A DNA stretch of 64,000 nucleotides from assembly GCF_001907245.1 (NCBI RefSeq), contig NZ_MQSU01000004.1, forward strand, positions 124,001-188,000, written 5' to 3'. Below the pieces are notes generated by a model. It was not told the origin of the DNA. It did no database searches and saw nothing but the letters and a program-made list of their open reading frames with translations. Numbering within the stretch: position 1 is the stretch's first letter; the number at the start of each line of letters is the position of its first letter. Below are positions 1 through 10,426 of this stretch, piece by piece. The stretch is from Boudabousia liubingyangii. GTDB lineage: Bacteria; Actinomycetota; Actinomycetes; Actinomycetales; Actinomycetaceae. Position numbers and translations under genes: made by a program.

Positions 1-3000
1 GAAGAGTTCGCTCAAATGTTGGAGGCCTATACCTCCGGTGTCAGTATCTTGCCCTCTTGGGAAACCCTGCCGCACGAACGCCTCTCACCCCGGGTCGATA
101 CCATGGCCCAGCGCGCGGCCATCTTTCGTCGGCTCACCCACCCGGATGCTACCGACCCCTATGGGGCCATGCCCAAGGTGCTGGTAACCTCCGCCCGCGC
201 ATGGCTACAACCCGTATTGGCAGATATTGCCCAGGTTGAACCGGTCCGACTAAAAGTCGGTGATTCCTACGATTTTGAAGCGTTAATCGAACGTCTAGCC
301 CAGCTGGGCTATGAACGTGCCGAGCTAGTTACCGGACGCGGCCAGTTTGCGGTTCGCGGCGGCCTCGTCGATATTTTCCCGCCCCTCGAAGACCAGCCCC
401 TGCGCCTGGAGTTCTTTGGTGACGAGGTCGATGAAATCCGCTACTTCTCGCTCTCTGATCAGCTAACCACCGGCATGGCCACTGATGGCCTCTGGGCGGG
501 CCCGGTAAAGGAACTTCTGCTTACTCCCGAGGTACAAAAACGCGCTGAAGCGGCCATCCCGGCCTACCCGGCACTTGCGGAAATGCTGGAGCAAGTCTCC
601 CAGGGAGCCTACGTGCAGGGAATGGAAGCCCTAGCACCCCTGTTGAATGACTCGCTGACTCCCTTCTGGGATCTGCTCCCAGGTGGAACCCAGCTACTAC
701 TTTGTGACCCGGAAAAGATCGTCTCTCGCTGCGTGGACCTAGTGGCCACCACCGAAGAGTTTTTGGCAGCCGCTTGGGATAATGCCGCTGAGGGCGGTAA
801 GGTCCCCGCCCAGTGGCGGGCCGCCACCTACGCCACCCTCGATGCCTCTCGAAAAGCTGCCGAGGCCGCCGGCTTCGGCTGGCTAGCCGTCCCACCTTTT
901 AGCGGGGGAGGGGAACTCGCTGCCGGTAACGACCTGGAACAGATGTCTGCTGACGTCGACCTAGGTGCCCTGGACGAAGAGACCTCGGCTAGCTTTGCCT
1001 ACTTCCTAGACCCCGGTGAGACCACCCTTAACCTGCACGCGCGGGATGTAAACCCTTACCACGGTGACCTGCCCGGCGCGATTAAAGATCTTAAACAACT
1101 CCTTTCCCAAGACTGGACCCTGCTGGTCACCACTCAGGGGGCCGGCAGCTCGCAGCGCCTAGGGGAAGTGTTCTCTGAGGGGAGCTTGCCGGCGCGCGTA
1201 CTGAAATCTTCGCCGGCCGCCTTTAATGACCCGGTAGTTTACCTACTACCCGGACTAGTGGGCCCGGGCTTCGTACTAGAGCGCGCCCGACTGGCAGTTA
1301 TGTCCGAGCAGGACTTTACCGGCCGTCGTGGAGTGGCCACCGCTCAGCGGAAACGCCCCGCCCGCCGCGCCAAACAGCAAACTCTAGATCCCCTTGCCCT
1401 CAAAGCCGGGGACTACATCGTTCATGAACAGCACGGCGTAGGACGCTTCGTAGAAATGGTCTCCCGCACTACCGGACGCGGGGCTAACCAGGTAACCCGC
1501 GACTACCTAGTAGTGGAGTATGCGTCCTCGAAACGTGGCCACCCCAACGATCGACTCTTCGTCCCCACTGATTCCCTAGACCGAGTCAGCAAATACTCCG
1601 GTGGCGACGCCCCCACCCTAAACAAGATGGGTGGCGCCGACTGGGAAAAAACCAAGTCCAAGGCCCGCAAGGCCGTTAAGGAAATCGCGGCCGAACTGGT
1701 TCGCCTCTACGCCGCCCGTACCGCCAGCCCCGGTTTTGCCTTCAGCCCTGATACCCCCTGGCAGCAGGAACTGGAAGATGCTTTCCCGTATCCGGAAACT
1801 CCAGACCAGCTAGTAACCATTGCCGAGGTCAAGGCCGATATGGAAAAGCCCTACCCGATGGACCGCCTCCTGTGCGGCGACGTCGGTTATGGCAAGACCG
1901 AGGTGGCCGTCCGCGCGGCCTTCAAAGCGGTCCAAGACGGGAAACAGGTGGCCGTACTTTGCCCCACTACCTTGCTGGCCCAGCAGCACCTCGAGACCTT
2001 CACCCAGCGGTTCATGGGCTTCCCTGTGCGCGTCGAATCCCTCTCCCGATTCTCTACTCCCGCTCAGGCCCAGAAGGTTAAAGACGACCTGCTGACCGGC
2101 AAGATTGACGTGGTCATCGGAACCCACTCACTAGTAACCGGCCAAGTGCGCTTTAAGGACCTAGGCCTAGTCATCATTGACGAAGAGCAACGCTTCGGGG
2201 TGGAACACAAGGAAACCCTAAAGCAGATTCGTGCCAATGTGGACGTCTTGGCCATGTCGGCCACCCCGATCCCGCGTACCCTTGAAATGGCGGTCACCGG
2301 GATTCGCGAAATGTCCATGCTGCAGACCCCGCCGGAAGAACGCCACCCGGTGCTCACCTATGTGGGTCGCTGGCAGGACAAGCAAATGGTCGCAGCCATT
2401 AAGCGCGAGCTGATGCGCGATGGCCAGGTCTTCTTCGTCCACAACCGGGTCGAGGACATTGACCGTCTGGCCGCCAAAATCCAGGATCTAGTCCCGCAGG
2501 CCCGCGTGGCCGTGGCCCACGGCAAGATGAACGAGCACCAACTAGAAAAGGTGATCGTCGACTTCTGGAACCGTGAGTTCGACGTCCTCGTCTGTACTAC
2601 CATCGTGGAAACCGGCTTGGATATTTCTAATGCCAACACCCTGATTGTGGACCGGGCCGACGCGATGGGCCTGTCTCAACTCCACCAGCTCCGAGGCCGC
2701 GTGGGTCGCTCTCGCGAACGCGCCTACGCCTACTTCTTCTACCCAGAAAATAAGGTCCTCACCAGTACCGCGCACGAGCGCCTGCGGACCATTGCGACGC
2801 ATTCCGATTTGGGTGCGGGCATGGCGGTGGCCATGAAGGACCTTGAGATCCGTGGCGCCGGTAACCTCCTGGGTGGACAGCAATCTGGCCATATCGCGGG
2901 GGTGGGTTTTGACCTTTACGTTCGCATGGTGGCCGAGGCCGTAGCTGATTTCCGCGGCCAGAAGGTCGAATCGTCGCGTCCGGAAGTGAAGGTGGAACTG

Positions 3001-3441
3001 TCGGTCGATGCGCATATTCCGCCCACCTATATTCCGGGCGAGGCCTTGCGCTTGGAAACCTATGCGAAGATTGCCGCCGCGAAGCGTCCCCAAGAGCTGG
3101 ATTCGGTGCGCGAAGAACTGCTTGACCGTTACGGGGCGATCCCGAAGGTCGTGGAACGACTTTTCGCTTTGGCGACCCTCCGTCAGTTGCTGGCCGAAAA
3201 GGGGATTGCCGAGGTCGTCACGCAGGGTAAGTACCTTCGCTTCAGCCCGGTACAGCTGGGGGCAGCACAGTCGGCTAGGCTGCAGCGTCTGCATCCGGGC
3301 TCGGTACAGAAGGCAGCTGTCCGCCAGGTTTTGATTCCGGCTCCTACCACCGCGAAGGTCGGTGGTAAACCGGTGACCGATGAGGCTCTAATTGAGTGGA
3401 TTGAATCTGTAGTCGTCAATATCTTGGCGTGGGAAGGCTAG
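1..3441 (+). CDS. mfd: Transcription-repair coupling factor Mfd (5' end outside the window)
   Basis: Mfd pushes stalled RNA polymerase off DNA and recruits UvrA for transcription-coupled excision repair. The reading frame is open from base 1, so the gene begins before the window; 1146 residues are visible and only a short N-terminal part is missing against the usual 1150-1200. Seen in order: UvrB-like damage-recognition domain, the RNA-polymerase-interacting CarD-like domain (GDYIVHEQHGVGRF, near base 1410), helicase motif I GDVGYGKTEVA (near 1876), DEEQ box (near 2179), SATPIPRTLEM (near 2257), the second RecA lobe with QLRGRVGRSRERAY (near 2686), and the C-terminal TRCF domain. It is followed by eno on the same strand, a common actinobacterial order. 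Identification is secure; the true start cannot be seen. Confidence 0.97.
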   Translation, partial: EEFAQMLEAYTSGVSILPSWETLPHERLSPRVDTMAQRAAIFRRLTHPDATDPYGAMPKVLVTSARAWLQPVLADIAQVEPVRLKVGDSYDFEALIERLAQLGYERAELVTGRGQFAVRGGLVDIFPPLEDQPLRLEFFGDEVDEIRYFSLSDQLTTGMATDGLWAGPVKELLLTPEVQKRAEAAIPAYPALAEMLEQVSQGAYVQGMEALAPLLNDSLTPFWDLLPGGTQLLLCDPEKIVSRCVDLVATTEEFLAAAWDNAAEGGKVPAQWRAATYATLDASRKAAEAAGFGWLAVPPFSGGGELAAGNDLEQMSADVDLGALDEETSASFAYFLDPGETTLNLHARDVNPYHGDLPGAIKDLKQLLSQDWTLLVTTQGAGSSQRLGEVFSEGSLPARVLKSSPAAFNDPVVYLLPGLVGPGFVLERARLAVMSEQDFTGRRGVATAQRKRPARRAKQQTLDPLALKAGDYIVHEQHGVGRFVEMVSRTTGRGANQVTRDYLVVEYASSKRGHPNDRLFVPTDSLDRVSKYSGGDAPTLNKMGGADWEKTKSKARKAVKEIAAELVRLYAARTASPGFAFSPDTPWQQELEDAFPYPETPDQLVTIAEVKADMEKPYPMDRLLCGDVGYGKTEVAVRAAFKAVQDGKQVAVLCPTTLLAQQHLETFTQRFMGFPVRVESLSRFSTPAQAQKVKDDLLTGKIDVVIGTHSLVTGQVRFKDLGLVIIDEEQRFGVEHKETLKQIRANVDVLAMSATPIPRTLEMAVTGIREMSMLQTPPEERHPVLTYVGRWQDKQMVAAIKRELMRDGQVFFVHNRVEDIDRLAAKIQDLVPQARVAVAHGKMNEHQLEKVIVDFWNREFDVLVCTTIVETGLDISNANTLIVDRADAMGLSQLHQLRGRVGRSRERAYAYFFYPENKVLTSTAHERLRTIATHSDLGAGMAVAMKDLEIRGAGNLLGGQQSGHIAGVGFDLYVRMVAEAVADFRGQKVESSRPEVKVELSVDAHIPPTYIPGEALRLETYAKIAAAKRPQELDSVREELLDRYGAIPKVVERLFALATLRQLLAEKGIAEVVTQGKYLRFSPVQLGAAQSARLQRLHPGSVQKAAVRQVLIPAPTTAKVGGKPVTDEALIEWIESVVVNILAWEG

Positions 3442-3500
3442 TTTCTATCCGTACAGCGAACAAGGGACTTTAAGGCTATAACCTGACCCACACAGTGGAA

Positions 3501-4930
<1,430 letters not shown>

Positions 4931-5023
4931 GCTTTAGACTCTAACGCCACAAAACCTTAAGGAAACCGTCTTCTCTCTCTTGAATGGTTTCCATAACGGC
5001 GAATAGAGTACTCAGCGCGAATC

Positions 5024-5070
5024 ATGACGCTGGAGCGCTACCAATGGGTAGCCGCTCCAGCGTCATATTT
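5024..5070 (+). terminator. Intrinsic terminator after eno
   Basis: A perfect 14-bp stem (5024-5037 with 5053-5066; arm ATGACGCTGGAGCG) extended inward by CTACC/GGTAG, followed by ATTTTATT. Sits about 95 bases after the eno stop. Confidence 0.8.
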
Positions 5071-5127
5071 TATTCACCGGGATTTTTCCACTCGCACTCA
5101 AGCACTAAATAGGCGAAAATCTAAAGC

Positions 5128-5784
5128 ATGAAAGAGCAGCCCTCACGCGGACGAAACCTTCCTACCCCGAAGGTTCGTATCCCCAAACGATCCAGCTCTT
5201 CCAGTATCCCTTCCCGAAGCCCCGAAAAAGCCAGCGCTACCAGCAATCGGCCCACCGGATCGCCGGCCACACGAAGCCGACAAAAGGCGCCGATCACCTA
5301 TGCCACCAGCACTGGCTTAAAAACCTCGCGGGGAGAGATCTCCTACCGGGCCTTCAGTATCGTCCTAGTCTTAATCGTCTTGGCCGCTTTCTTGGTCTCT
5401 CCAGTTAAACAGCTTCTGCAACAAGAGCAATCGAATCGTCGGATGCTAGCCCAAATTGAAGCAGAAAAAGAAAAACAAGCAGAGCTTAAAGAAATGTTGG
5501 CCCGCTGGGATGACCCGGACTACGTAGCGGCACAAGCCCGTGAACGACTAGGCTACCTTCGCCCCGGACAAACCCAATACGTGGTGATTGATCCTGATTC
5601 AAAGTTCCTGAACCAAAAAACTGTCGAAGCCCCCTTCCAAGGTCCGGTTCGCCCCTGGTTCCTCACGCTTTCTGAATCTATTGCCGCTGCCGGGGCCAGC
5701 CCCAAGCTCACCACAGTCACCACCCCGACCCCAGAACCGCAGCCCGCGAACTCAACCCCAGAAGCTAAACCAAGTCCGGAATAG
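5128..5784 (+). CDS. FtsB/DivIC-like septum formation initiator protein
   Basis: A bitopic membrane protein of the division machinery, expected to work with FtsL and FtsQ at the septum. 218 residues: a basic, Pro/Ser-rich cytoplasmic N terminus (1-65), one membrane segment near 75-90 (FSIVLVLIVLAAFLV), then a short coiled coil (LQQEQSNRRMLAQIEAEKE) and the family signature DDPDYVAAQARERLGYLRPGQTQYV, then a Pro/Thr-rich tail of about 60 residues. Position between eno and a DUF501 gene is the standard actinobacterial context for this gene. No clear ribosome binding site precedes the ATG at 5128. Function is by family and context. Confidence 0.88.
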   Translation: MKEQPSRGRNLPTPKVRIPKRSSSSSIPSRSPEKASATSNRPTGSPATRSRQKAPITYATSTGLKTSRGEISYRAFSIVLVLIVLAAFLVSPVKQLLQQEQSNRRMLAQIEAEKEKQAELKEMLARWDDPDYVAAQARERLGYLRPGQTQYVVIDPDSKFLNQKTVEAPFQGPVRPWFLTLSESIAAAGASPKLTTVTTPTPEPQPANSTPEAKPSPE

Positions 5785-5894
5785 AATCGACCCGGCATTA
5801 GGACTGGTGAAATCAGCTAAGTCCCCGAACGTCGAAGAAAACTACTAGCCCTAAAGACAACTCCTAAAACTCGTCTCTTGCCCAAAGGAAAAGA

Positions 5895-6458
5895 ATGAAC
5901 CACCAGGTAACCGAAACTGACCTAGCTGCCCTAGAAAACCAACTTGGACGGGTTCCCCGGGGCGTCATCGAGATCGCTGCCCGAAACCGTCAGGGAGAGC
6001 CCCTGGTAGTGACGACGCGTCCTCGGCTAGAAGACGGCACCCCTTTCCCCACTACCTTCTACCTGACCCACCCGGGACCCGTAAAAGCTTGCTCTACCCT
6101 AGAAGCACGCCACCTAATGGACGAAATGCAAGCCCTGATTCAACAGGATGAGGCCTGGAAGAGCGCCTACGCCAAAGCACACCAAGCCTATATTGACGCT
6201 CGTTCTAAATTCGGTGAGGTCCCCGAAATCTCAGGCGTTTCCGCCGGCGGTATGCCTGAACGTGTCAAGTGCCTACACGCCCTCGTCGGACACGCTTTAG
6301 CTGCCGGACCCGGCGTCAACCCGGTTGGCGACTGGGCCCTGAAACTAATGACCATCTTTGAACTCTGGGAAGCCCCTGAAGCCTACCAAGAAGTCGAAGT
6401 TCCTGAGGGCCTTCTAGCTTCCGCCAAAGCCGCCTTGCAGCCGGGGGCAGAACTATGA
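5895..6458 (+). CDS. DUF501 domain-containing protein
   Basis: 187 residues, cytoplasmic, no signal peptide. The sequence GRVPRGVIEIAARNRQGEPLVVTTRPRLEDGTPFPTTFYLT and the later GVSAGGMPERVKCLHALVGH match the DUF501 family, which is nearly confined to actinobacteria and always sits between the FtsB-like gene and the Ppx/GppA gene. Molecular function is unknown. AAAGGAAAAGA lies just before the ATG. Its stop overlaps the start of the next gene (ATGA at 6455), so the two are translationally coupled. Confidence 0.9.
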   Translation: MNHQVTETDLAALENQLGRVPRGVIEIAARNRQGEPLVVTTRPRLEDGTPFPTTFYLTHPGPVKACSTLEARHLMDEMQALIQQDEAWKSAYAKAHQAYIDARSKFGEVPEISGVSAGGMPERVKCLHALVGHALAAGPGVNPVGDWALKLMTIFELWEAPEAYQEVEVPEGLLASAKAALQPGAEL

Positions 6459-7405
6459 GCATCCTCGCTGGCATTGACTGCGGCACCAACTCAATTCGCC
6501 TACTAATCGCCCAGCAGCAAGAAGACGGCACCCTTAAAGATCTAGTCCGTGAAATGAAAGTCGTGCGGCTGGGGCAAGACGTAGATAAGACTGGACGATT
6601 GGCTCCAGAAGCCCTAGAACGGACGTTTGCGGCCGTAGAGGAATACGCTCAGAAGATCCGCGAATACGACGTCCAGAAGGCGCTTTTCGTGGCCACTAGC
6701 GCTTCGCGCGATGCCGAAAACGCTGCTGACTTCGTGTCGGGGGTTAAAGCTCGTCTAGGGATTGAACCGGCAGTCATCTCTGGTGACCAGGAAGCCCAAT
6801 TCTCCTTCTCTGGGGCTCTCTCCGGGGTGGGCAGCTCGCTAACCGGTCCACTACTAGTGGTGGATATCGGCGGTGGCTCAACCGAGTTTGTCCGCGGAAC
6901 CGAAACTGCTCAAGCGGCCATTTCAACCGATATGGGTTGCGTCCGCGTTACCGAGCGCTTCTTAAAAGATGGCCGCGTCGAAGAAGCCAAAGAGTTCATC
7001 AATGGCCTATTGGATGAAGCAGACCAAGTCGTAGACTTTTCATCCATCAACACCCTAGTGGGTCTAGCCGGTTCGGTTACTACGATTACGGCATATGCCC
7101 TAGGGCTAGAAAAATACGACCCGCAGCGGATCGATGGCACACAGCTTTCCCCGCAGGACGTGATTAAAGCCTGCGAAGGGCTGCGTCAGGCCTCTGAGGA
7201 AGCGAAAGCCCAGATGGGCTTCATGCATCCGGGACGACGTGATGTGATCGCCGCGGGAGCGCTAATCTGGCAGCTGATTGTAGAGCGTTTATTAGCAGCC
7301 AGAGAGGAAGCGGGCCAGGAACTCAACCCGGTCGTTACCAGTGAACACGACATCCTAGACGGGATCACGCTGGCAGCGGCCCAGCTTGGACAGACCCCAC
7401 AGTAG
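6455..7405 (+). CDS. Ppx/GppA family exopolyphosphatase / pppGpp phosphohydrolase
   Basis: ASKHA-fold phosphatase that removes terminal phosphate from polyphosphate and/or pppGpp. 316 residues, the short actinobacterial form with only the two core domains. Seen: phosphate-1 motif AGIDCGTNSIRLLIA near the N terminus, FVATSASRDAENAADF, phosphate-2 motif VVDIGGGSTEFVRG near 129-142, DMGCVRVTERF, and the adenosine-type motif GLAGSVTTITAYALGL. The ATG overlaps the stop of the DUF501 gene. Which substrate is preferred cannot be told from sequence; actinobacterial homologues hydrolyse short-chain polyphosphate and alarmones. Confidence 0.93.
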   Translation: MSILAGIDCGTNSIRLLIAQQQEDGTLKDLVREMKVVRLGQDVDKTGRLAPEALERTFAAVEEYAQKIREYDVQKALFVATSASRDAENAADFVSGVKARLGIEPAVISGDQEAQFSFSGALSGVGSSLTGPLLVVDIGGGSTEFVRGTETAQAAISTDMGCVRVTERFLKDGRVEEAKEFINGLLDEADQVVDFSSINTLVGLAGSVTTITAYALGLEKYDPQRIDGTQLSPQDVIKACEGLRQASEEAKAQMGFMHPGRRDVIAAGALIWQLIVERLLAAREEAGQELNPVVTSEHDILDGITLAAAQLGQTPQ

Positions 7406-7502
7406 GGGAGGCCCACGGTCCTCCTAGTCGCTTAAAGGAACAGGTAACGTCCTACTAAGTGCCTTGAGAGAGTCCGACAGTCTCTTCTGATATATCCTCA
7501 GT

Positions 7503-7543
7503 CAAAAAACTTTGGGCCCCAGCAGATTTGCTGGGGCCCAAAG
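7503..7543 (-). terminator. Intrinsic terminator of nhaA
   Basis: A perfect 14-bp stem (7510-7523 with 7530-7543; arm CTTTGGGCCCCAGC). On the minus strand the hairpin runs into GTTTTTTGAC, a U-tract, so it mainly ends nhaA; no T-run follows on the plus strand. Confidence 0.8.
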
Positions 7544-7563
7544 TGTAGCTAGAAGTGAGCGGC

Positions 7564-8919
7564 TCAGTGGCGAATATGGCGCTTGGCGCGCTTGGATACC
7601 AAGTAAGAACCGAGAGTAGCGGAGATGATGGTACCCATCAGGACCGCCAGCTTGCCGTGCTCCACGTGCTCTGAACCCGGCGGGAAGGCCAAACCGGAAA
7701 TAAGCAGTGCAACGGTGAAACCAATACCGCAAAGAACGGAGATCGGTAGGATGTCGCGACGGCCCACACCATTGCCCAAGTGGAGGCTGGTGAACTGAGT
7801 CAAGATGACAACCGAACCGAAGACACCCACGATCTTACCGATCGGCATGCCGATAATAATACCCACAGTGACCGGATCGGTAAGGGTGGACATAATACCG
7901 GAGGAATCAACAATGTTGACGCCGGCAGAGAAGAAGGCGAATAGCGGTAGGGCCAAACCAGCAGACCACGGGTGTAGCTTCTCTACGAAAGCGTGAGTCA
8001 TCTGGGGCTCACGAGCACGACGGACCGCAGGTACGGATAGACCCATCAAGACGCCAGCAATAGTCGCATGCACGCCAGAAGCATGCATTGCAGCCCAAGC
8101 CACTAACGCAATAGGAATCAGCAGCCACCAGTAGGTAATCCGACGATTCACCAGCAGGGCGAAGAAGGCTACGAACAGTAGCGATAGGCCCAAGGCCATA
8201 AAGTTAATATCGGAGGTGTAGAAGACTGCGATCACGATAATCGCCAGCAGGTCGTCAACTACTGCCAAGGTCAGTAGGAAGGTGCGGACCGCTGGGGGTA
8301 AGCCGCGACCAAAGATTCCCAAAATTGCTACCGCGAAGGCAATATCGGTAGCGGTTGGAATGGCCCAACCATGGAAAGCTGGGTCCTCAGATCCAAACTG
8401 GATTACTACGTAAAGTAGCGCCGGTCCGATCATGCCGAAAACGGCCGCCAACATGGGCAAAGCTGCTTCGCGAAGATCACGGAGTGAACCGGTGACAAAT
8501 TCGGTCTTGAGTTCTAGACCAACCACGAAGAAGAAGATCGTCAGTAGACCATCGCCAGCCCAGTGAGCAACTGAAAGGTTTAGATGCAAGGACTCGGGGC
8601 CAAAGTGGAACTCCGAAACGGCCTCGTAAATATGACGCCAGGGGGAGTTGGCAATAATCAGTGCCGCAAGTGCCGAAGCCATCAGCAGGAGGCCTGCTTT
8701 GGTTTCGTCTTCTAGGGCGTGGGGAATGTTGTTAATTCCGCGGCGAATTCGACGCCACCAAGTTTCCTGGGTGGAGTGGGTAGTGGAGTATAGGCGGCGG
8801 CGCGAACTCTGCAGCGTGTGCGGCCTTCCCACACCCTTCAACGCGGGACTGTTGAAGCGTGAACTCTTTCTAATACCCTGCTGTTTGTAGGGGATCTTTG
8901 CGCGCTTCTGTGAACTCAT
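7564..8919 (-). CDS. nhaA: Na+/H+ antiporter NhaA
   Basis: Inner-membrane antiporter that exports sodium (or lithium) in exchange for protons. 451 residues with about 11-12 membrane segments. Seen: FFFVVGLELKTEFVTGSL, GWAIPTATDIAFAVAIL and the paired sodium-site aspartates in LAVVDDLLAIIVIAVFY. The first 60 residues are an unusual, very basic, Ser/Arg-rich extension before the first conserved helix (ALEDETKAGLLLMASALAAL); no other start codon with a good ribosome binding site was evident between. Upstream GGAAAG is too far from the ATG to be convincing, and AAAACT six bases before it could instead be a leaderless -10. Monocistronic, with its own terminator. Confidence 0.95.
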   Translation of the reverse strand: MSSQKRAKIPYKQQGIRKSSRFNSPALKGVGRPHTLQSSRRRLYSTTHSTQETWWRRIRRGINNIPHALEDETKAGLLLMASALAALIIANSPWRHIYEAVSEFHFGPESLHLNLSVAHWAGDGLLTIFFFVVGLELKTEFVTGSLRDLREAALPMLAAVFGMIGPALLYVVIQFGSEDPAFHGWAIPTATDIAFAVAILGIFGRGLPPAVRTFLLTLAVVDDLLAIIVIAVFYTSDINFMALGLSLLFVAFFALLVNRRITYWWLLIPIALVAWAAMHASGVHATIAGVLMGLSVPAVRRAREPQMTHAFVEKLHPWSAGLALPLFAFFSAGVNIVDSSGIMSTLTDPVTVGIIIGMPIGKIVGVFGSVVILTQFTSLHLGNGVGRRDILPISVLCGIGFTVALLISGLAFPPGSEHVEHGKLAVLMGTIISATLGSYLVSKRAKRHIRH

Positions 8920-9066
8920 AGTTCTAGTTTTGCTTTCCGTTGATTACAATTTTCTAGGGACTACTATTCTAGTAAATTTGTAGTGGTTTTCGCACTAATT
9001 TCGCGCTTGACGTGGTGGACATCTCCACCCGCTTTAGGTATAGTTGTGCCCTGCATGTTCGCATGC

Positions 9067-9143
9067 GCCCCCATGGCCCAATTGGCAGAGGCAATCGACT
9101 TAAAATCGATGTGTTGTGGGTTCGAGTCCCACTGGGGGTACCA
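9067..9143 (+). tRNA. tRNA with anticodon UAA (Leu), class I shape
   Basis: Cloverleaf read by hand: acceptor GCCCCCA with TGGGGGT (9067-9073 / 9133-9139), D-arm GCCC...AGGC, anticodon stem ATCGA/TCGAT with loop CTTAAAA so anticodon TAA at 9101-9103, variable loop GTGTT of only 5 bases, T-arm GTGGG/CCCAC around TTCGAGT, discriminator A, encoded CCA (9141-9143). Length 77 with CCA. Reads UUA, hence leucine by anticodon. Bacterial tRNA-Leu is normally class II with a long variable arm, so the short variable loop is odd. It stands alone between nhaA and a Bax1-I gene. Confidence 0.9.
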
Positions 9144-9160
9144 CTCTAACTATTGAAATT

Positions 9161-9187
9161 TTGCCAATTTAGTCGGCATTTTTTGTT
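9161..9187 (+). terminator. Weak terminator-like hairpin after the tRNA
   Basis: TGCC (9162-9165) pairs with GGCA (9175-9178), directly followed by six T (9179-9184). The stem is short, so this is a weak call supported mainly by the T-run and its position 20 bases after the tRNA. Confidence 0.45.
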
Positions 9188-9311
9188 CACTCTAACCATA
9201 AAACCTGCCCCCTCCGTCTGGGTGGAATACAAATCTTGTAAAATTAGTTAATAGTTGTATTAGATACCTGTATGACATTTAGAGGCAGGTACTTCACTGA
9301 AAGGACAGCGA

Positions 9312-10271
9312 ATGGCAAATCCTGTACTAGATAAAATCGCCGTTGGGGCGGAAAAGGCTAGCTACGCCCGCACCCCCAATGGATACCCGGCAATGCCTGG
9401 CTACACCCCGCAGGGGCAGGCCGCACCGCAGGGATCCGTAGACTACGCACCTCAGGGTGATACCGGGTACGGTTACGGTTCAACTGCTTACCAGCAACCG
9501 CAGTACCAACCCCAGCCTTACCAGACGGGGCAGCAGCCAGGTTTCGATATGGCTTACGACCGCACTGGTTATGGTGCCGATGCGGTGACCGTAGATGACG
9601 TGATCGTAAAGACCGGCCTCCTGCTTGGTCTAACCGTCATTAGTGCGGTGGTCTCTTGGTACTTGACGCTGACCAGCCCGCAGCTTGGTCTCATGCTAGG
9701 CGTAGGCGGTGCGTTCGTCGCTCTGATACTTGGCTTTATCATTATTTTCAAATCTTCCACCAACCCGGGCTTAATCAGCACCTACATGGTCGCTGAAGGT
9801 TTAATGCTGGGCGCGGTGTCGCTCATGTTCGAAACCGAGGCTCCCGGCGTGGTTGGCCAGGCACTAATTGCTACCGGTGTGGTTTTCGCTGTGACGCTAT
9901 TGCTATTCCGCAGCGGTAAGGTCCGGAACTCCTCAAAAGTACAGAAGTTTGCCCTGATCGGTATCATTGGCATTTTGGTTCTTCAGGTCCTTGACTTAAT
10001 CCTAACCATGACCGGTGTGATCGATAATCCTTGGGGCCTAGAAGGCATGACGATTGCTGGCTTCCCCCTAGCTGGTCTGCTGGCTGTCTTCGTGGTTCTA
10101 GTTGGTGGCGCTAGCCTCATCGGTGACTTCGATTCAGTACAGCGTGCCGCTCAGGCGGGACTACCCAAGAAGTCGGCTTGGTTGCTGTCCTTCGGCATTA
10201 TGCTAACCGTAATCTGGCTGTACGTTCAGCTACTACGTTACCTAGCAATCATCGCTTCTAGCCGCGACTGA
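9312..10271 (+). CDS. Bax inhibitor-1/YccA family membrane protein
   Basis: 319 residues. The first 85 are a Gly/Pro/Tyr/Gln-rich cytoplasmic segment (repeated PQG, YQQPQYQPQPYQ), followed by TVDDVIVKTGLLL, the usual entry to the actinobacterial Bax1-I/YccA domain, and seven predicted membrane segments (for example LGLTVISAVVSWYL, LMLGVGGAFVALILGFIIIF, FALIGIIGILVLQVLDLIL, FPLAGLLAVFVVLVGGASLI). Members of this family form pH-sensitive calcium leak channels in some bacteria; the role here is unproven. Ribosome binding site GAAAGGA lies before the ATG. Ends in a terminator at 10375. The membrane pattern and entry motif support the family call well. Confidence 0.85.
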   Translation: MANPVLDKIAVGAEKASYARTPNGYPAMPGYTPQGQAAPQGSVDYAPQGDTGYGYGSTAYQQPQYQPQPYQTGQQPGFDMAYDRTGYGADAVTVDDVIVKTGLLLGLTVISAVVSWYLTLTSPQLGLMLGVGGAFVALILGFIIIFKSSTNPGLISTYMVAEGLMLGAVSLMFETEAPGVVGQALIATGVVFAVTLLLFRSGKVRNSSKVQKFALIGIIGILVLQVLDLILTMTGVIDNPWGLEGMTIAGFPLAGLLAVFVVLVGGASLIGDFDSVQRAAQAGLPKKSAWLLSFGIMLTVIWLYVQLLRYLAIIASSRD

Positions 10272-10374
10272 AGGTCGCCAGCTCTGACTAACCAAAGTCT
10301 GATCGGTAGCTTTGCTTCGGATTAGCAATAGTTAGTCGTGAACAACTTCAAGCTAGGAACTTTTCTTAGCGTGT

Positions 10375-10409
10375 AAATATCCGCCTCCTAAAGCTGGGGG
10401 CGGATATTT
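10375..10409 (+). terminator. Intrinsic terminator after the Bax1-I gene
   Basis: Perfect 11-bp stem (AAATATCCGCC 10375-10385 with 10399-10409), 13-base loop, followed by GCTTTATATTT. Lies about 100 bases after the stop of the upstream gene and just before the -10 box of the FKBP gene. Confidence 0.7.
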
Positions 10410-10413
10410 GCTT

Positions 10414-10419
10414 TATATT
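10414..10419 (+). promoter_or_regulatory. Leaderless-type -10 box of the FKBP gene
   Basis: TATATT, then 7 bases, then the ATG at 10427. No ribosome binding site is present, so transcription probably starts at or next to the start codon. Confidence 0.6.
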
Positions 10420-10426
10420 TAGAGAC

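Noticed and set aside
2542-3294. 250-codon open frame on the minus strand inside mfd
   Set aside because: Lies fully antisense to conserved mfd helicase and C-terminal domains; His/Arg-rich composition without family features, and no ribosome binding site.
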